30,486 nucleotides of DNA. Source: a virus. Each line of letters opens with the position of its first letter. Positions within the stretch are counted from its first letter, which is position 1. The stretch is taken from positions 1 through 30,486 of the IMG/VR virus record IMGVR_UViG_3300038465_000109; one strand, 5' to 3'. The notes beneath the pieces were generated by a model that ran no database searches, was not told where the DNA came from, and saw only the letters and a list, made by a program, of their open reading frames with translations. The translations under genes were made by a program, and so were the position numbers. Positions 12,227 through 18,808 of the stretch are shown here, piece by piece.

Positions 12227-12426
12227 ATTACAGAGAATATTTAGGTGATGGACTTTATGCCGATTTTGACGGTTATCACATAATGTTGGCATCTAACAAT
12301 GGCATTCAAGATACAAATGTAGTTTATCTTGAGCCAGAAGTTTTAAAAAGTTTTTATCAATATGCAGAAATGATTGAACAATTAAAAAAAGCCCATCAAG
12401 AAAAAATGAATAAAATTGGTGAATGA
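12223..12426 (+). CDS. Small conserved-looking phage protein
   Basis: 67 residues, start overlapping the previous stop (ATGA). It begins YREYLGDGLYADFDGYHIMLASNNGIQDTNVVYLEPEVLKSFYQYAE, a pattern (YLGDGLYAxFDG...VYLEPxVLxxFxxY) I associate with small phage proteins of unknown function near replication genes. Lysine-rich C-terminal helix. Confidence 0.65.
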   Translation: MNYREYLGDGLYADFDGYHIMLASNNGIQDTNVVYLEPEVLKSFYQYAEMIEQLKKAHQEKMNKIGE

Positions 12427-12450
12427 TGACTCATGAAAGGAATAAGTGTT

Positions 12451-12738
12451 ATGGATAACGTTTTTGAAAAATACAGAGAAGAATCAGAAGAAGAAAGACC
12501 AATAGAGATTAATTTCCCATTGGCCGATAAAGATCTCTTAAAAATATTAAAGGGTGTTGAGTACAATCAAATATTAACGGTTGGCGCTCTTAACACGCAG
12601 CCACAAAGAATCCATGTGAAGGTATTTTCTTCTGATAGGGTAAAGCATATATCTTGGGAAAATTGGAGAAAGATAGTAAGAGCATGTTATTCAAACCCAG
12701 ATTTAGAACACGTTATTAGATACATAGAAAGCCAATAG
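12451..12738 (+). CDS. Hypothetical protein, last gene of early operon
   Basis: 95 residues from the ATG at 12451 preceded by AAAGGA; an ATG six codons earlier (12433) is possible but has no ribosome site. Sequence acidic at first (YREESEEERPIEINFPLADKDLLKILKG), then strand-rich (IHVKVFSSDRVKHISW). No family recognised. It is followed by the tRNA-like element. Confidence 0.55.
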   Translation: MDNVFEKYREESEEERPIEINFPLADKDLLKILKGVEYNQILTVGALNTQPQRIHVKVFSSDRVKHISWENWRKIVRACYSNPDLEHVIRYIESQ

Positions 12739-12743
12739 AATAT

Positions 12744-12841
12744 GACGCGGTAGATGTAATAGCGGGATAACTCGAGATAATACGCCAAATCACCCGCCTG
12801 TAAAGCGGGAAATCTAGGTGGAAGCCCTAGCCCTGTCTCCA
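12744..12841 (+). other. tRNA-Tyr-like element, degenerate
   Basis: A 5-bp stem with seven-base loop, CCCGC-CTGTAAA-GCGGG (12793-12809), has the form of an anticodon arm with T33 and anticodon GTA (Tyr). Four bases later comes a second 5-bp stem with seven-base loop, CTAGG-TGGAAGC-CCTAG, where a T arm should be. Then CCCTGTC, one base, and CCA. GACGCGG (12744-12750) could pair with CCCTGTC at six of seven positions. The D region is about twice normal length and the T loop lacks TTC, so a working tRNA is doubtful. Confidence 0.35.
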
Positions 12842-12918
12842 TGTAATTAAGGTACACCAAATGTCACAACGCATCACAACCCCAACTTACACCTGTAATT
12901 AATTATTTTAGCCACTTT

Positions 12919-12948
12919 ACTATACAATGTATAAAAAGGTGGTATAAT
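12919..12948 (+). promoter_or_regulatory. Extended -10 promoter with palindromic operator
   Basis: Extended -10 TGGTATAAT (12940-12948) with TATACA as a poor -35 at 16 bases. The -35 area is a perfect palindrome TATACA-A-TGTATA (12921-12933). A second, outer inverted repeat (CCACTTT ... AAAGGTGG) brackets it. It drives the decayed HNH gene and the serine recombinase. Confidence 0.6.
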
Positions 12949-12975
12949 TGTTTCATGGTTTAATTGGTAGTAAAT

Positions 12976-13312
12976 ATGAAATCTCAATCAAAATGGAATG
13001 AAGCATGGTCTAAAAAACAATTAGATTCTGGGTTGTGTAGGTTTTGTAAAAATGTTCATTTAAACGGACAAAAGGTTTGCGCAATATGCTATTTGAAAGT
13101 TTTGGCAAAGAACAACTTAAATAGCCGTGAACTTGGTGAAAAGCTTTATCTAAAATTAATTGAACAAGATTATAAATGCTATTTGACTGGCAATAATATT
13201 GAGCTTGGATTTCATTCCAGCAAATGAGTGTCCGACATTTACTCATGAAATATTTAATTTATTGAAGACAATAGAAAGACAACAATCCGAAGAACTAAAG
13301 GTGATCGAATAG
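12976..13312 (+). pseudogene. Decayed HNH endonuclease
   Basis: From ATG at 12976 the first frame gives 83 residues: a four-cysteine zinc site (CRFCKNVHLNGQKVCAICY) and a region ending DYKCYLTGNNIELG, which in intact family members leads into the SLDHIxP part of the HNH core. Here that frame stops at 13225-13227. The next frame continues LSLDFIPANECPTFTHEIF... to a stop at 13312, one base before the recombinase start zone, as if one frame change separates two halves. The His of SLDH is Phe and no N-x-H follows, so nuclease activity is probably lost. A fused deletion product or a deliberate frameshift are alternatives. Confidence 0.55.
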
Positions 13313-13313
13313 T

Positions 13314-13865
13314 ATGACCCATCAAATAGTGGGCTATGTACGTGTATCATCACAAGGACAGAATACAGCCAGACAATTAGCAGGATTGAAGTTAGACAAG
13401 GAGTTTGTCGATATGGTTACAGGAAGTAATCGAGACAGGGAAGGATTAAAAGAATGCATGGCTTACGTGCGTGAAGGTGATCAGCTTGTAGTTGATAGCA
13501 TTGACAGGTTGGCACGAAATTTGTTAGACCTTCAAGAAATAATTAATTCCCTTGTTGAAAAAGGGGTTTCAGTTAAATTTATTAAAGAAAACCTTACGTT
13601 TAATGCACATAAAGACCCAATGGCGACTTTAACATTGCAAATTATGGGAGCATTTGCAGAGTTTGAGCGTACTATGATTCGTTCTAGACAACGCGAAGGC
13701 ATTGACGCTGCCAATAAAGCCGGCAAACATTTGGGCCGCCCTCCTATGGTTGATAGTAAGTTTATTAAAACCGCAAAAGAAAAGCGCGACGCCAACCAAT
13801 CCATTCGTTCTATTGCCAAAGATATGAACGTATCACGTGCTACTATCTATAAGGCACTTGCGTAA
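13314..13865 (+). CDS. Serine recombinase (resolvase/invertase)
   Basis: 183 residues, full length for the small serine recombinase family. YVRVSSQGQ at 8-16 holds the nucleophile S12; DSIDRLARN at 61-69 holds the conserved arginines; DPMATLTLQIMGAFAEFERTMIRSRQREGI is the long E helix; AGKHLGRPP precedes a C-terminal helix-turn-helix (NQSIRSIAKDMNVSRATIYKAL). Such enzymes invert or resolve short DNA segments at paired sites. It sits between a decayed HNH gene and the duplicated cassettes, near the tail-fibre end of the late region. No matching inversion sites were found by eye. It could invert a fibre or cassette segment, or resolve multimers. Confidence 0.9.
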   Translation: MTHQIVGYVRVSSQGQNTARQLAGLKLDKEFVDMVTGSNRDREGLKECMAYVREGDQLVVDSIDRLARNLLDLQEIINSLVEKGVSVKFIKENLTFNAHKDPMATLTLQIMGAFAEFERTMIRSRQREGIDAANKAGKHLGRPPMVDSKFIKTAKEKRDANQSIRSIAKDMNVSRATIYKALA

Positions 13866-13886
13866 GAGATCATGATTTTGTAATAT
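13858..13886 (+). promoter_or_regulatory. Promoter of cassette 1
   Basis: -35 TTGCGT (13858-13863), 17-base spacer, -10 TAATAT (13881-13886), overlapping the end of the recombinase gene. It lies exactly 319 bases before the better-matching promoter of cassette 2. Confidence 0.5.
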
Positions 13887-13913
13887 GCCCACTTTTTAGG
13901 CGTAACCGAACCA

Positions 13914-14012
13914 ATGACTTTTTACATTGATGGCTTGCAAGTGGGTGTTCAAGACCCAACTTTCTTTATGGACGAAGAGGATTATTATTGTTATGAAACA
14001 GTGCAAACATGA
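13914..14012 (+). CDS. Cassette-1 small acidic protein
   Basis: 32 residues: begins MTFYIDGLQVGVQDPTFFMDEED and ends YETVQT. It is a paralogue of the protein at 14233. The shared part is FY(I/V)(D/E)GLQV(G/D)VQDP(T/S)FFMDE(E/D). Codon changes between copies largely keep the amino acids, which argues for translation. It is shorter than its paralogue, and its end overlaps the zinc-ribbon ORF by 20 bases. No family recognised. No classical Shine-Dalgarno sequence; TTTTTAGGC stands about 14 bases upstream. Confidence 0.6.
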   Translation: MTFYIDGLQVGVQDPTFFMDEEDYYCYETVQT

Positions 14013-14166
14013 ATTCGACAAAAAACACCCCACCCTTTGGCAATGTAAACGATGTCCTTACACTTTGCCAATCATCCAAATGAAGACAATGACCCAAGAG
14101 GAATTTTCAAAATTATTTCCTACTTTAAAACGTCCAGCAGGGAAAATCATTTTTTTAACGAAATAA
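13993..14166 (+). CDS. Small zinc-ribbon-like protein (cassette 1, second gene)
   Basis: 57 residues from the ATG at 13993; an earlier in-frame ATG at 13927 would lie within the paralogous gene and give an unlikely composition. A single CKHEF...LWQCKRC site (C4, H6, C18, C21) can bind one zinc. The remaining sequence is basic with hydrophobic C-terminal residues (KRPAGKIIFLTK). No family recognised. It overlaps the end of the cassette-1 acidic protein gene. Confidence 0.55.
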   Translation: MKQCKHEFDKKHPTLWQCKRCPYTLPIIQMKTMTQEEFSKLFPTLKRPAGKIIFLTK

Positions 14167-14176
14167 AATAGTACGC

Positions 14177-14205
14177 TTGCACTCAAGATCATTATTTTGT
14201 ATTAT
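14177..14205 (+). promoter_or_regulatory. Promoter of cassette 2
   Basis: -35 TTGCAC (14177-14182), 17-base spacer, -10 TATTAT (14200-14205). Same spacing, position and flanks as the cassette-1 promoter, with a closer match to consensus. Confidence 0.6.
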
Positions 14206-14232
14206 TCCTACTTTTTAGGCATAAATAAGTCA

Positions 14233-14370
14233 ATGAGATTTTATGTAGAGGGTCTACAGGTGGATGTACAAGACCCTTCTTTCTTTATGGACGAAGACGA
14301 ATATACCGAAACCAGAGAAACCTTAGATGAGATGTTAAGTACCTATGCTGATTTACCAATGGATCAATAA
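14233..14370 (+). CDS. Cassette-2 small acidic protein
   Basis: 45 residues. The first 23 align with the cassette-1 protein; the tail adds TETRETLDEMLSTYADLPMDQ, an acidic helix. Net charge strongly negative, no cysteine or membrane segment. Small acidic proteins with their own promoter in phage accessory regions can be DNA mimics or inhibitors of host enzymes, but no function is shown here. The last 26 bases overlap the start of the WGR-like gene. Confidence 0.65.
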   Translation: MRFYVEGLQVDVQDPSFFMDEDEYTETRETLDEMLSTYADLPMDQ

Positions 14371-14578
14371 AACTAAAGACAGATTTTATAAAATAGAAGT
14401 GCAGGAAGATGATAATAGGATTAGGCTTGATTACAGTTGGGGTTCTTGTAATTCAAATCGTGGTGGCAAGAAAAACATTTTCTTGTGTTCCGAAGAGGAA
14501 GCACAGAAAACAATTGACCAAATGATGAAGAGGCGCAAGAGTCGTGGTTATGAACTTATTGCGCCCTTAATGAATTAA
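14345..14578 (+). CDS. WGR-domain-like protein (cassette 2, second gene)
   Basis: 77 residues, almost exactly one WGR domain: RFYKIEVQEDDNRIRLDYSWGSCNSNRGGKKNIFLCSEEEAQKTIDQMMKRRKSRGYELI. It matches the family's opening strand, the W-G turn (32-33, with the usual following R replaced by S), the F/L-C-S-x-x-E-A helix and the final K-x-x-GY. WGR domains occur in PARP1-type enzymes, where they contact DNA breaks, and in stand-alone bacterial proteins of unclear role. It ends four bases into the converging gene at 14575. Confidence 0.7.
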   Translation: MLIYQWINKTKDRFYKIEVQEDDNRIRLDYSWGSCNSNRGGKKNIFLCSEEEAQKTIDQMMKRRKSRGYELIAPLMN

Positions 14579-14793
14579 GCAGCTTCGTGAGATTCAGGAA
14601 CAGGTTCCAACTCGCCCTTTTCTTCCTCAGCAATTTTTTCCTCTACTTCTTTCTCATGGTCTAATGCTGCTTTTTGCATTGCTTGAACCATTTCTAGAGC
14701 ACCACAAATTTTATGGTATTGCTGGAAAGCAATCTCTTTGTTATGTGTTAAGGCTGCAATTTCACTAGCAAATTGATTTGAATCATACTTCAT
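14575..14793 (-). CDS. Small protein downstream of tail genes, unknown
   Basis: 72 residues, helical and glutamate-rich, with a probable coiled coil (NKEIAFQQYHKICGALEMVQAMQKAALDHEKEVEEKIAEEE) and an acidic Pro/Glu tail. It is the last gene of the late operon and converges with the WGR-like gene, overlapping it by four bases. Small coiled-coil proteins after fibre genes can be fibre chaperones; here that is only a guess. Confidence 0.55.
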   Translation of the reverse strand: MKYDSNQFASEIAALTHNKEIAFQQYHKICGALEMVQAMQKAALDHEKEVEEKIAEEEKGELEPVPESHEAA

Positions 14794-14823
14794 TAAATAT
14801 ACTCCATGTTTGTTATAAAAAAG

Positions 14824-15654
14824 TTATCGATGAATCGCATTAAAAAAAGAATTGGCTGTTTTTATTTGTCCTGATTTACTAAAATGACACCTTCCTAAGT
14901 CTCTATCATCATATAAAAGTAATTCATCCGTATTTGCACCAATAAAAATATTATGTTTTTTATTTTCTACAGATTTTTGGGCAATAGATATTGGATTAAT
15001 AGGAGTCCATTCAATATTTTCACCACATTTAGATGCAATAGCATAATAAAATTTTGGAAATAATGAACCCGGATTTCGTAAAGAATCAATTAAAGAAGAT
15101 AATCTTGATCTGTACAATTCAGTTGTTGTATGTAATGCAAAATCACTTTCTCCTTGATGCCAAATAACATGAGTTACCTTATATTTAGATTTAGATAAAA
15201 TCGATTGCATGATATTATTTAAATAGCCGCCCTTTTCCCATTCATTTATAGTCGTTCCACCTATTCCAAAAGAAATTATAATTATCTTTTCATAATCATG
15301 ATTTTCAATAAGTTCATCAGCCATTGGAGTAATAAATTCCCCATCAATTCCTGTAGAACCTAGTAATGGAGAAGAAGCAATATAGCATTTTCCTTCAAAA
15401 TAATTAAATACTTGATATGGGTAATTAGTATTGAATCTGTAACTTCCATGATTTGCTGAATTAGATTGTCCTATTGCTAAAATTACAGCAGTATTACTAT
15501 TTTGTTCTGGACAATCAATCTCATTTTTCCCGGGATATTTTATAACTCTACCAATCGGATCTAATTGAATATCATTTTGTATTGAAGCATAGGATATGCA
15601 TATTAGGAAATAACAAAAAAAAAATCCAAAAAAATATAAAGATTTAATTTTCAT
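14824..15654 (-). CDS. Exported SGNH / sialate O-acetylesterase-like hydrolase
   Basis: 276 residues. An N-terminal signal peptide is clear (MKIKS, hydrophobic YFFGFFFCYFLICI, SYAS). The mature part has the SASA-type esterase motifs: AIGQSN at 60-65 with nucleophile S64, FGIGGTTINEW at 129-139, WHQGESD at 165-171, and the C-terminal D-x4-H-F-S at 252-258 supplying Asp/His. Such enzymes remove acetyl groups from sugars. Lying after fibre genes it could be a tail-borne receptor-modifying enzyme, but a signal peptide points instead to secretion by the infected host, changing surface polysaccharide. Its lower GC than the fibre genes suggests recent acquisition. Confidence 0.75.
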   Translation of the reverse strand: MKIKSLYFFGFFFCYFLICISYASIQNDIQLDPIGRVIKYPGKNEIDCPEQNSNTAVILAIGQSNSANHGSYRFNTNYPYQVFNYFEGKCYIASSPLLGSTGIDGEFITPMADELIENHDYEKIIIISFGIGGTTINEWEKGGYLNNIMQSILSKSKYKVTHVIWHQGESDFALHTTTELYRSRLSSLIDSLRNPGSLFPKFYYAIASKCGENIEWTPINPISIAQKSVENKKHNIFIGANTDELLLYDDRDLGRCHFSKSGQIKTANSFFNAIHR

Positions 15655-15671
15655 GAACTAAAAACTCCAAA

Positions 15672-17249
15672 TCAAATAAATTCTGTAATAATTACAACTC
15701 CATCATTTCCAGCAGAACCAACTCCAGCAGGGCCACTTATAGAAATAATAGCTCCTGCGCCTCCAGATCCATATCCAGATCCTTGTAATCCTGTTGCAGC
15801 ACCACCATTTACCGCTATCCTAAGTTGACATGGGCCACCTTGTCCATAAAAAGAATTTCCTCCAGAGCCTCCATAAACTGAATATGCTGTTGCTACAAAA
15901 GTGGCGATCCCTGCACTTCCATTTCCTCCAGCCTCAGCGAAAGTTCCCGTTCCTCCAGAACCCCCGGCACCTCCAGCCGCTGATGCAGTTGCTCCTTGTG
16001 CAGCCATTCCTGTACCACCTGAACCACCCAATGCAGTAACTAAAGTGCTTCCAAAAGTTGTGTTTCCTCCAGCCCCTCCATTACCTCCAGTATTTGCACC
16101 AGCCGTTCCTCCGGCTCCAACCACTACTGTTTTCGAAGCTCCTACAGTGGCCGCGGATAATACACTTCTAGTATATTCTCCACCACCTCCTCCTCCTCCG
16201 GCTGTACATTGGATAGCGGAAGTAGTAGCAGCCCCTCCACTACCTCCTCCAGCACCTACACATTCAACAATACAATATTTCATATTAGCTGTAGGTGTAT
16301 AGGTATAACTTCCATTTCCTGTAAATTTTTGTATTACTACTGTAGAAAATGTACTTTCTACAAAAGCCACTGTACCGGAAGCATCGGGAAAAGTAACATT
16401 TTGAGTTGCTGCCGAGGTTGGAAAAATAAAATTAGTTAGATGTTGAAATACTGCACCACTATATGCTTTAAAAGGAGTATTTCCTGTGCTTTGTACTCCA
16501 AACCCTCCAGATCCTTGTCCTCTTGCAATTAGATCTATGTTTGTATCACTTCCCGCCGCAATTAACAAAGGCGCCATTGTTGTTGAATTATTTTGAATAG
16601 TCAAATAATTAGTTGAGGCGGCTGTTGTTGTAAAGACAACAAGAGGCAATGTATTAGTATCATTTATTTGATTAATAATTGGAGTAGGAATAGTTAAACC
16701 AGAAGGTAAAGTTCTACTTAAGCTTGGAACTCCTCCAGCACTGGTTACTAATACAGAATTGTTCGCAGTGCTCAAGCCACTAACTATATTTCCAGTTCCT
16801 GCATACCATGCAACCTGATTAATTAATCCACTGTTTACCGTACCCGAATTAGCAGGAGCCGCCCAAGTTCCGTCTCCCCTCCAAAACGTGGAGCTACTTG
16901 CTGATGTTCCGCTATTTAGATGGGTAACTGCAAGGTTTCCTGATACGAAACTTGCCAAATCAATTGGCGTTGCATTCCATGTTCCCGTAGTCACTGTGCC
17001 TAAAGTAGTTATTGATGCTTGACCCACATAGGACGCTGAAATGTCGATGATGGGATTTACCCCACCTGTTGAGGTAACTCGGTTTGCGGTTCCTGAAACG
17101 CTTTCAACATAGGTTCCACTCAGCAAGTCTAACACTTGCTGAATAGTTATTTTGCGTGTCACAGGGCCCGGTAATTGATCCGCTGGGAATACGTCTGTAA
17201 CTTGTGCGGACGTGGCCGCAGGTAAGGCACTAATCTTTATACCGGGCAT
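15672..17249 (-). CDS. Tail fibre protein with C-terminal polyglycine domain
   Basis: 525 residues. The N-terminus (ISALPAATSAQVTDVFPADQLPGPVTRKITIQQVLDLL) and the following repeats (TLGTVTTGTWNATPIDLASFVSGNLAVTHLNSGT) are typical of phage fibre shafts. From about 295 the C-terminal domain (QKFTGNGSYTYTPTANMKYCIVECVGAGGG) runs into long Gly-rich stretches with GGxGG motifs, as in the glycine-rich domain of receptor-binding adhesins, which fold into packed polyglycine helices. This tip probably binds the host surface. Low-complexity DNA here is prone to slippage and recombination, which helps host-range change. Confidence 0.8.
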   Translation of the reverse strand: MPGIKISALPAATSAQVTDVFPADQLPGPVTRKITIQQVLDLLSGTYVESVSGTANRVTSTGGVNPIIDISASYVGQASITTLGTVTTGTWNATPIDLASFVSGNLAVTHLNSGTSASSSTFWRGDGTWAAPANSGTVNSGLINQVAWYAGTGNIVSGLSTANNSVLVTSAGGVPSLSRTLPSGLTIPTPIINQINDTNTLPLVVFTTTAASTNYLTIQNNSTTMAPLLIAAGSDTNIDLIARGQGSGGFGVQSTGNTPFKAYSGAVFQHLTNFIFPTSAATQNVTFPDASGTVAFVESTFSTVVIQKFTGNGSYTYTPTANMKYCIVECVGAGGGSGGAATTSAIQCTAGGGGGGGEYTRSVLSAATVGASKTVVVGAGGTAGANTGGNGGAGGNTTFGSTLVTALGGSGGTGMAAQGATASAAGGAGGSGGTGTFAEAGGNGSAGIATFVATAYSVYGGSGGNSFYGQGGPCQLRIAVNGGAATGLQGSGYGSGGAGAIISISGPAGVGSAGNDGVVIITEFI

Positions 17250-17252
17250 GGT

Positions 17253-17402
17253 CTATTCCTCTTCCGTGACTAATATATTATCGCCAGTGTTCGTAAGAAT
17301 CGGATCACCACCTTGAGTAATAAGGAATAGCGATTTATCAATCACATTCTCACTTGAGGAGTAAATTAAGATAACGATTAACCCACCGTAAACACCTGGC
17401 AT
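17253..17402 (-). CDS. Small fibre-region protein, unknown
   Basis: 49 residues from ATG at 17402, with AAAAGGAATTAAAG upstream. Sequence PGVYGGLIVILIYSSSENVIDKSLFLITQGGDPILTNTGDNILVTEEE: strand-rich and hydrophobic at first, acidic at the end. It shares the opening MPG with the fibre gene that follows three bases later. Perhaps a small virion or fibre-base protein. Confidence 0.6.
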   Translation of the reverse strand: MPGVYGGLIVILIYSSSENVIDKSLFLITQGGDPILTNTGDNILVTEEE

Positions 17403-17444
17403 CTTTAATTCCTTTTAAAAAGGGGAACTTAATCCCCCAATTAA

Positions 17445-18449
17445 TTACACAGTGGCAACAGTTCTGTAGTAAACATCCACAATCCAAGTACTATCACCAG
17501 TGGTAAACGCCCCAGTTAAGTTACTAAGATAAATTGCAGTGTTTACAGTCGTTGAGAAAGGTGCGCCTGTACTTAAGCTACTTCCAAATCTAAACATAGT
17601 ACTTGCTGCCGCGAAGAAGTCAGCCGCCGCTTCTGATGTACTTGCAACAGGCCCTGCACCATGAATCGTGTTACCGTATTGCGCCCCAACAACGCCACCA
17701 GCCGCGTAAGCCGCTGATACGAAAGTCATGCCAAGGGTAATCTGCTCAACCACGTTGATTTTGTTCGCACCGGGTGCAGCTACCAATTGAACAGGAGTTG
17801 CATACATTCCATTCCATTGTGCAGCAGTTAACGCCACGCGAGCATGTTGAAGTACGTTTGAAACACCGATTCCAGAGTCAACGGCAGAACCCGCGGTATC
17901 ACCAGCAGCGAGGAAGTTACCAACAGTAAATCCTGAGCCAGCAGAGGAAACCACATCAGGAAGCGCATTGTTCGTTGCAGCTTTTGCACCAGCAGTTCCG
18001 AGAGCCGCACTGATTGGAGAAGATACCCATATAATGTTATTAACACCGATGACTTGCGGAATTGGTTCAACCAATACGAAGGCCGCCCCAGCATTAACAG
18101 TTCCCGCACCAATCATGATAAATTGACCGGGTTTCAGTTGTTCAATGCTTTGTTGATCAAAAGCACGTTCCAGAACAATGACGCTTGGAGTTACGAAAGG
18201 CAATGGAAATTCTTGATAAATGTAAACGCCATTTTGTAAATTGGACGTTTGATTTTGCAATAAAATCCTGTCGCCTGGCTGTAACAAAACGCTGTCAATA
18301 GTTAAAGTAGTTGCAGCAATTGTTAAGGTTGCGCCAACACCATTGTTGTTTGGGCCGTTGTAATACGTACCCGATACATTAGTTAATGATACCACTCTTG
18401 CTGGAGAGATATCGTTAAAAAAAACTGTTTGTCCTAAGCTTAGAGTCAT
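17445..18449 (-). CDS. Phage tail fibre / structural protein
   Basis: 334 residues. Residues about 30-75 (GTYYNGPNNNGVGATLTIAATTLTIDSVLLQPGDRILLQNQTSNLQNGVYIYQ) carry a motif common in phage fibre and tail proteins (GVGATLT...GDRxLLxNQTxxxQNGxY). The C-terminal domain (ALTAAQWNGMYATPVQLVAAPGANKINVVEQITL...) resembles a fibre tip found at the end of several unrelated phage tail proteins. It is made with the neighbouring fibre genes and is probably a separate fibre or fibre-associated protein. Confidence 0.75.
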   Translation of the reverse strand: MTLSLGQTVFFNDISPARVVSLTNVSGTYYNGPNNNGVGATLTIAATTLTIDSVLLQPGDRILLQNQTSNLQNGVYIYQEFPLPFVTPSVIVLERAFDQQSIEQLKPGQFIMIGAGTVNAGAAFVLVEPIPQVIGVNNIIWVSSPISAALGTAGAKAATNNALPDVVSSAGSGFTVGNFLAAGDTAGSAVDSGIGVSNVLQHARVALTAAQWNGMYATPVQLVAAPGANKINVVEQITLGMTFVSAAYAAGGVVGAQYGNTIHGAGPVASTSEAAADFFAAASTMFRFGSSLSTGAPFSTTVNTAIYLSNLTGAFTTGDSTWIVDVYYRTVATV

Positions 18450-18494
18450 TTTAATGTCCTTATTAAATGATAATTAATTACCGCTTGAAGTTAG

Positions 18495-18797
18495 CTAACT
18501 TCCCCATACGATACCTGTTGCCGTTGTTCCACTCGAATTAATCTTGATAGAGAAAATCGGGTGCCAAACGCCAGCAGCCAAGCCCGTAAGAGTCTGGTTG
18601 GTACCATCCCATTTCGTATATGAGACATCACCAGTCACGCCAACATAAAGCCAGCGTGCGAATTCAACGGAGTTATTGGCTCCATAATAAGTATCGTTTG
18701 TTACTGTTCCAGTCCTCGCAACGCCGGACATTACCCGTGTAGGGCCTGTGTAAGCGTTGGGATCTAAAGCTGTTATATTACATAGTTGAACTGCCAT
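18495..18797 (-). CDS. Small structural protein
   Basis: 100 residues, strand-rich. The closing portion (VSYTKWDGTNQTLTGLAAGVWHPIFSIKINSSGTTATGIVWG) matches a small phage virion-protein motif (L-x-x-GxWHPixxxxIxxxGTTATGI) seen in decoration or spike-associated proteins. Located between two fibre-type genes, twelve bases from the collar-like protein. Confidence 0.65.
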   Translation of the reverse strand: MAVQLCNITALDPNAYTGPTRVMSGVARTGTVTNDTYYGANNSVEFARWLYVGVTGDVSYTKWDGTNQTLTGLAAGVWHPIFSIKINSSGTTATGIVWGS

Positions 18798-18808
18798 TAC
18801 CTGGCTCC

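Larger units (their letters stand above)
13858..14305 (+). repeat. Tandem duplicated cassette (two diverged copies, 319-bp period)
   Basis: Copy 1 begins at 13858, copy 2 at 14177. Promoter, leader (both contain ACTTTTTAGGC), start codon and the first ~23 codons of a small gene align without gaps at a constant offset of 319 bases. The similarity fades around 13985 / 14304. The sequences between and after the conserved parts are unrelated. Confidence 0.75.

Noticed and set aside
12862-12903. 13-codon ORF as a leader peptide before the 12919 promoter
   Set aside because: Very short, no terminator or anti-terminator nearby and it ends before the promoter that drives the next genes.
13227-14600. 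Inverted target sites for the serine recombinase (hix- or res-like)
   Set aside because: The only repeats seen nearby are the direct cassette copies; no pair of 26- to 28-bp imperfect dyads in inverted order was found by eye.
15830-16439. Three plus-strand ORFs rich in Pro, Ser or His opposite the fibre tip
   Set aside because: They are the complement of the Gly-rich coding repeats (Gly codons read as Pro and Ser) and have no ribosome sites.
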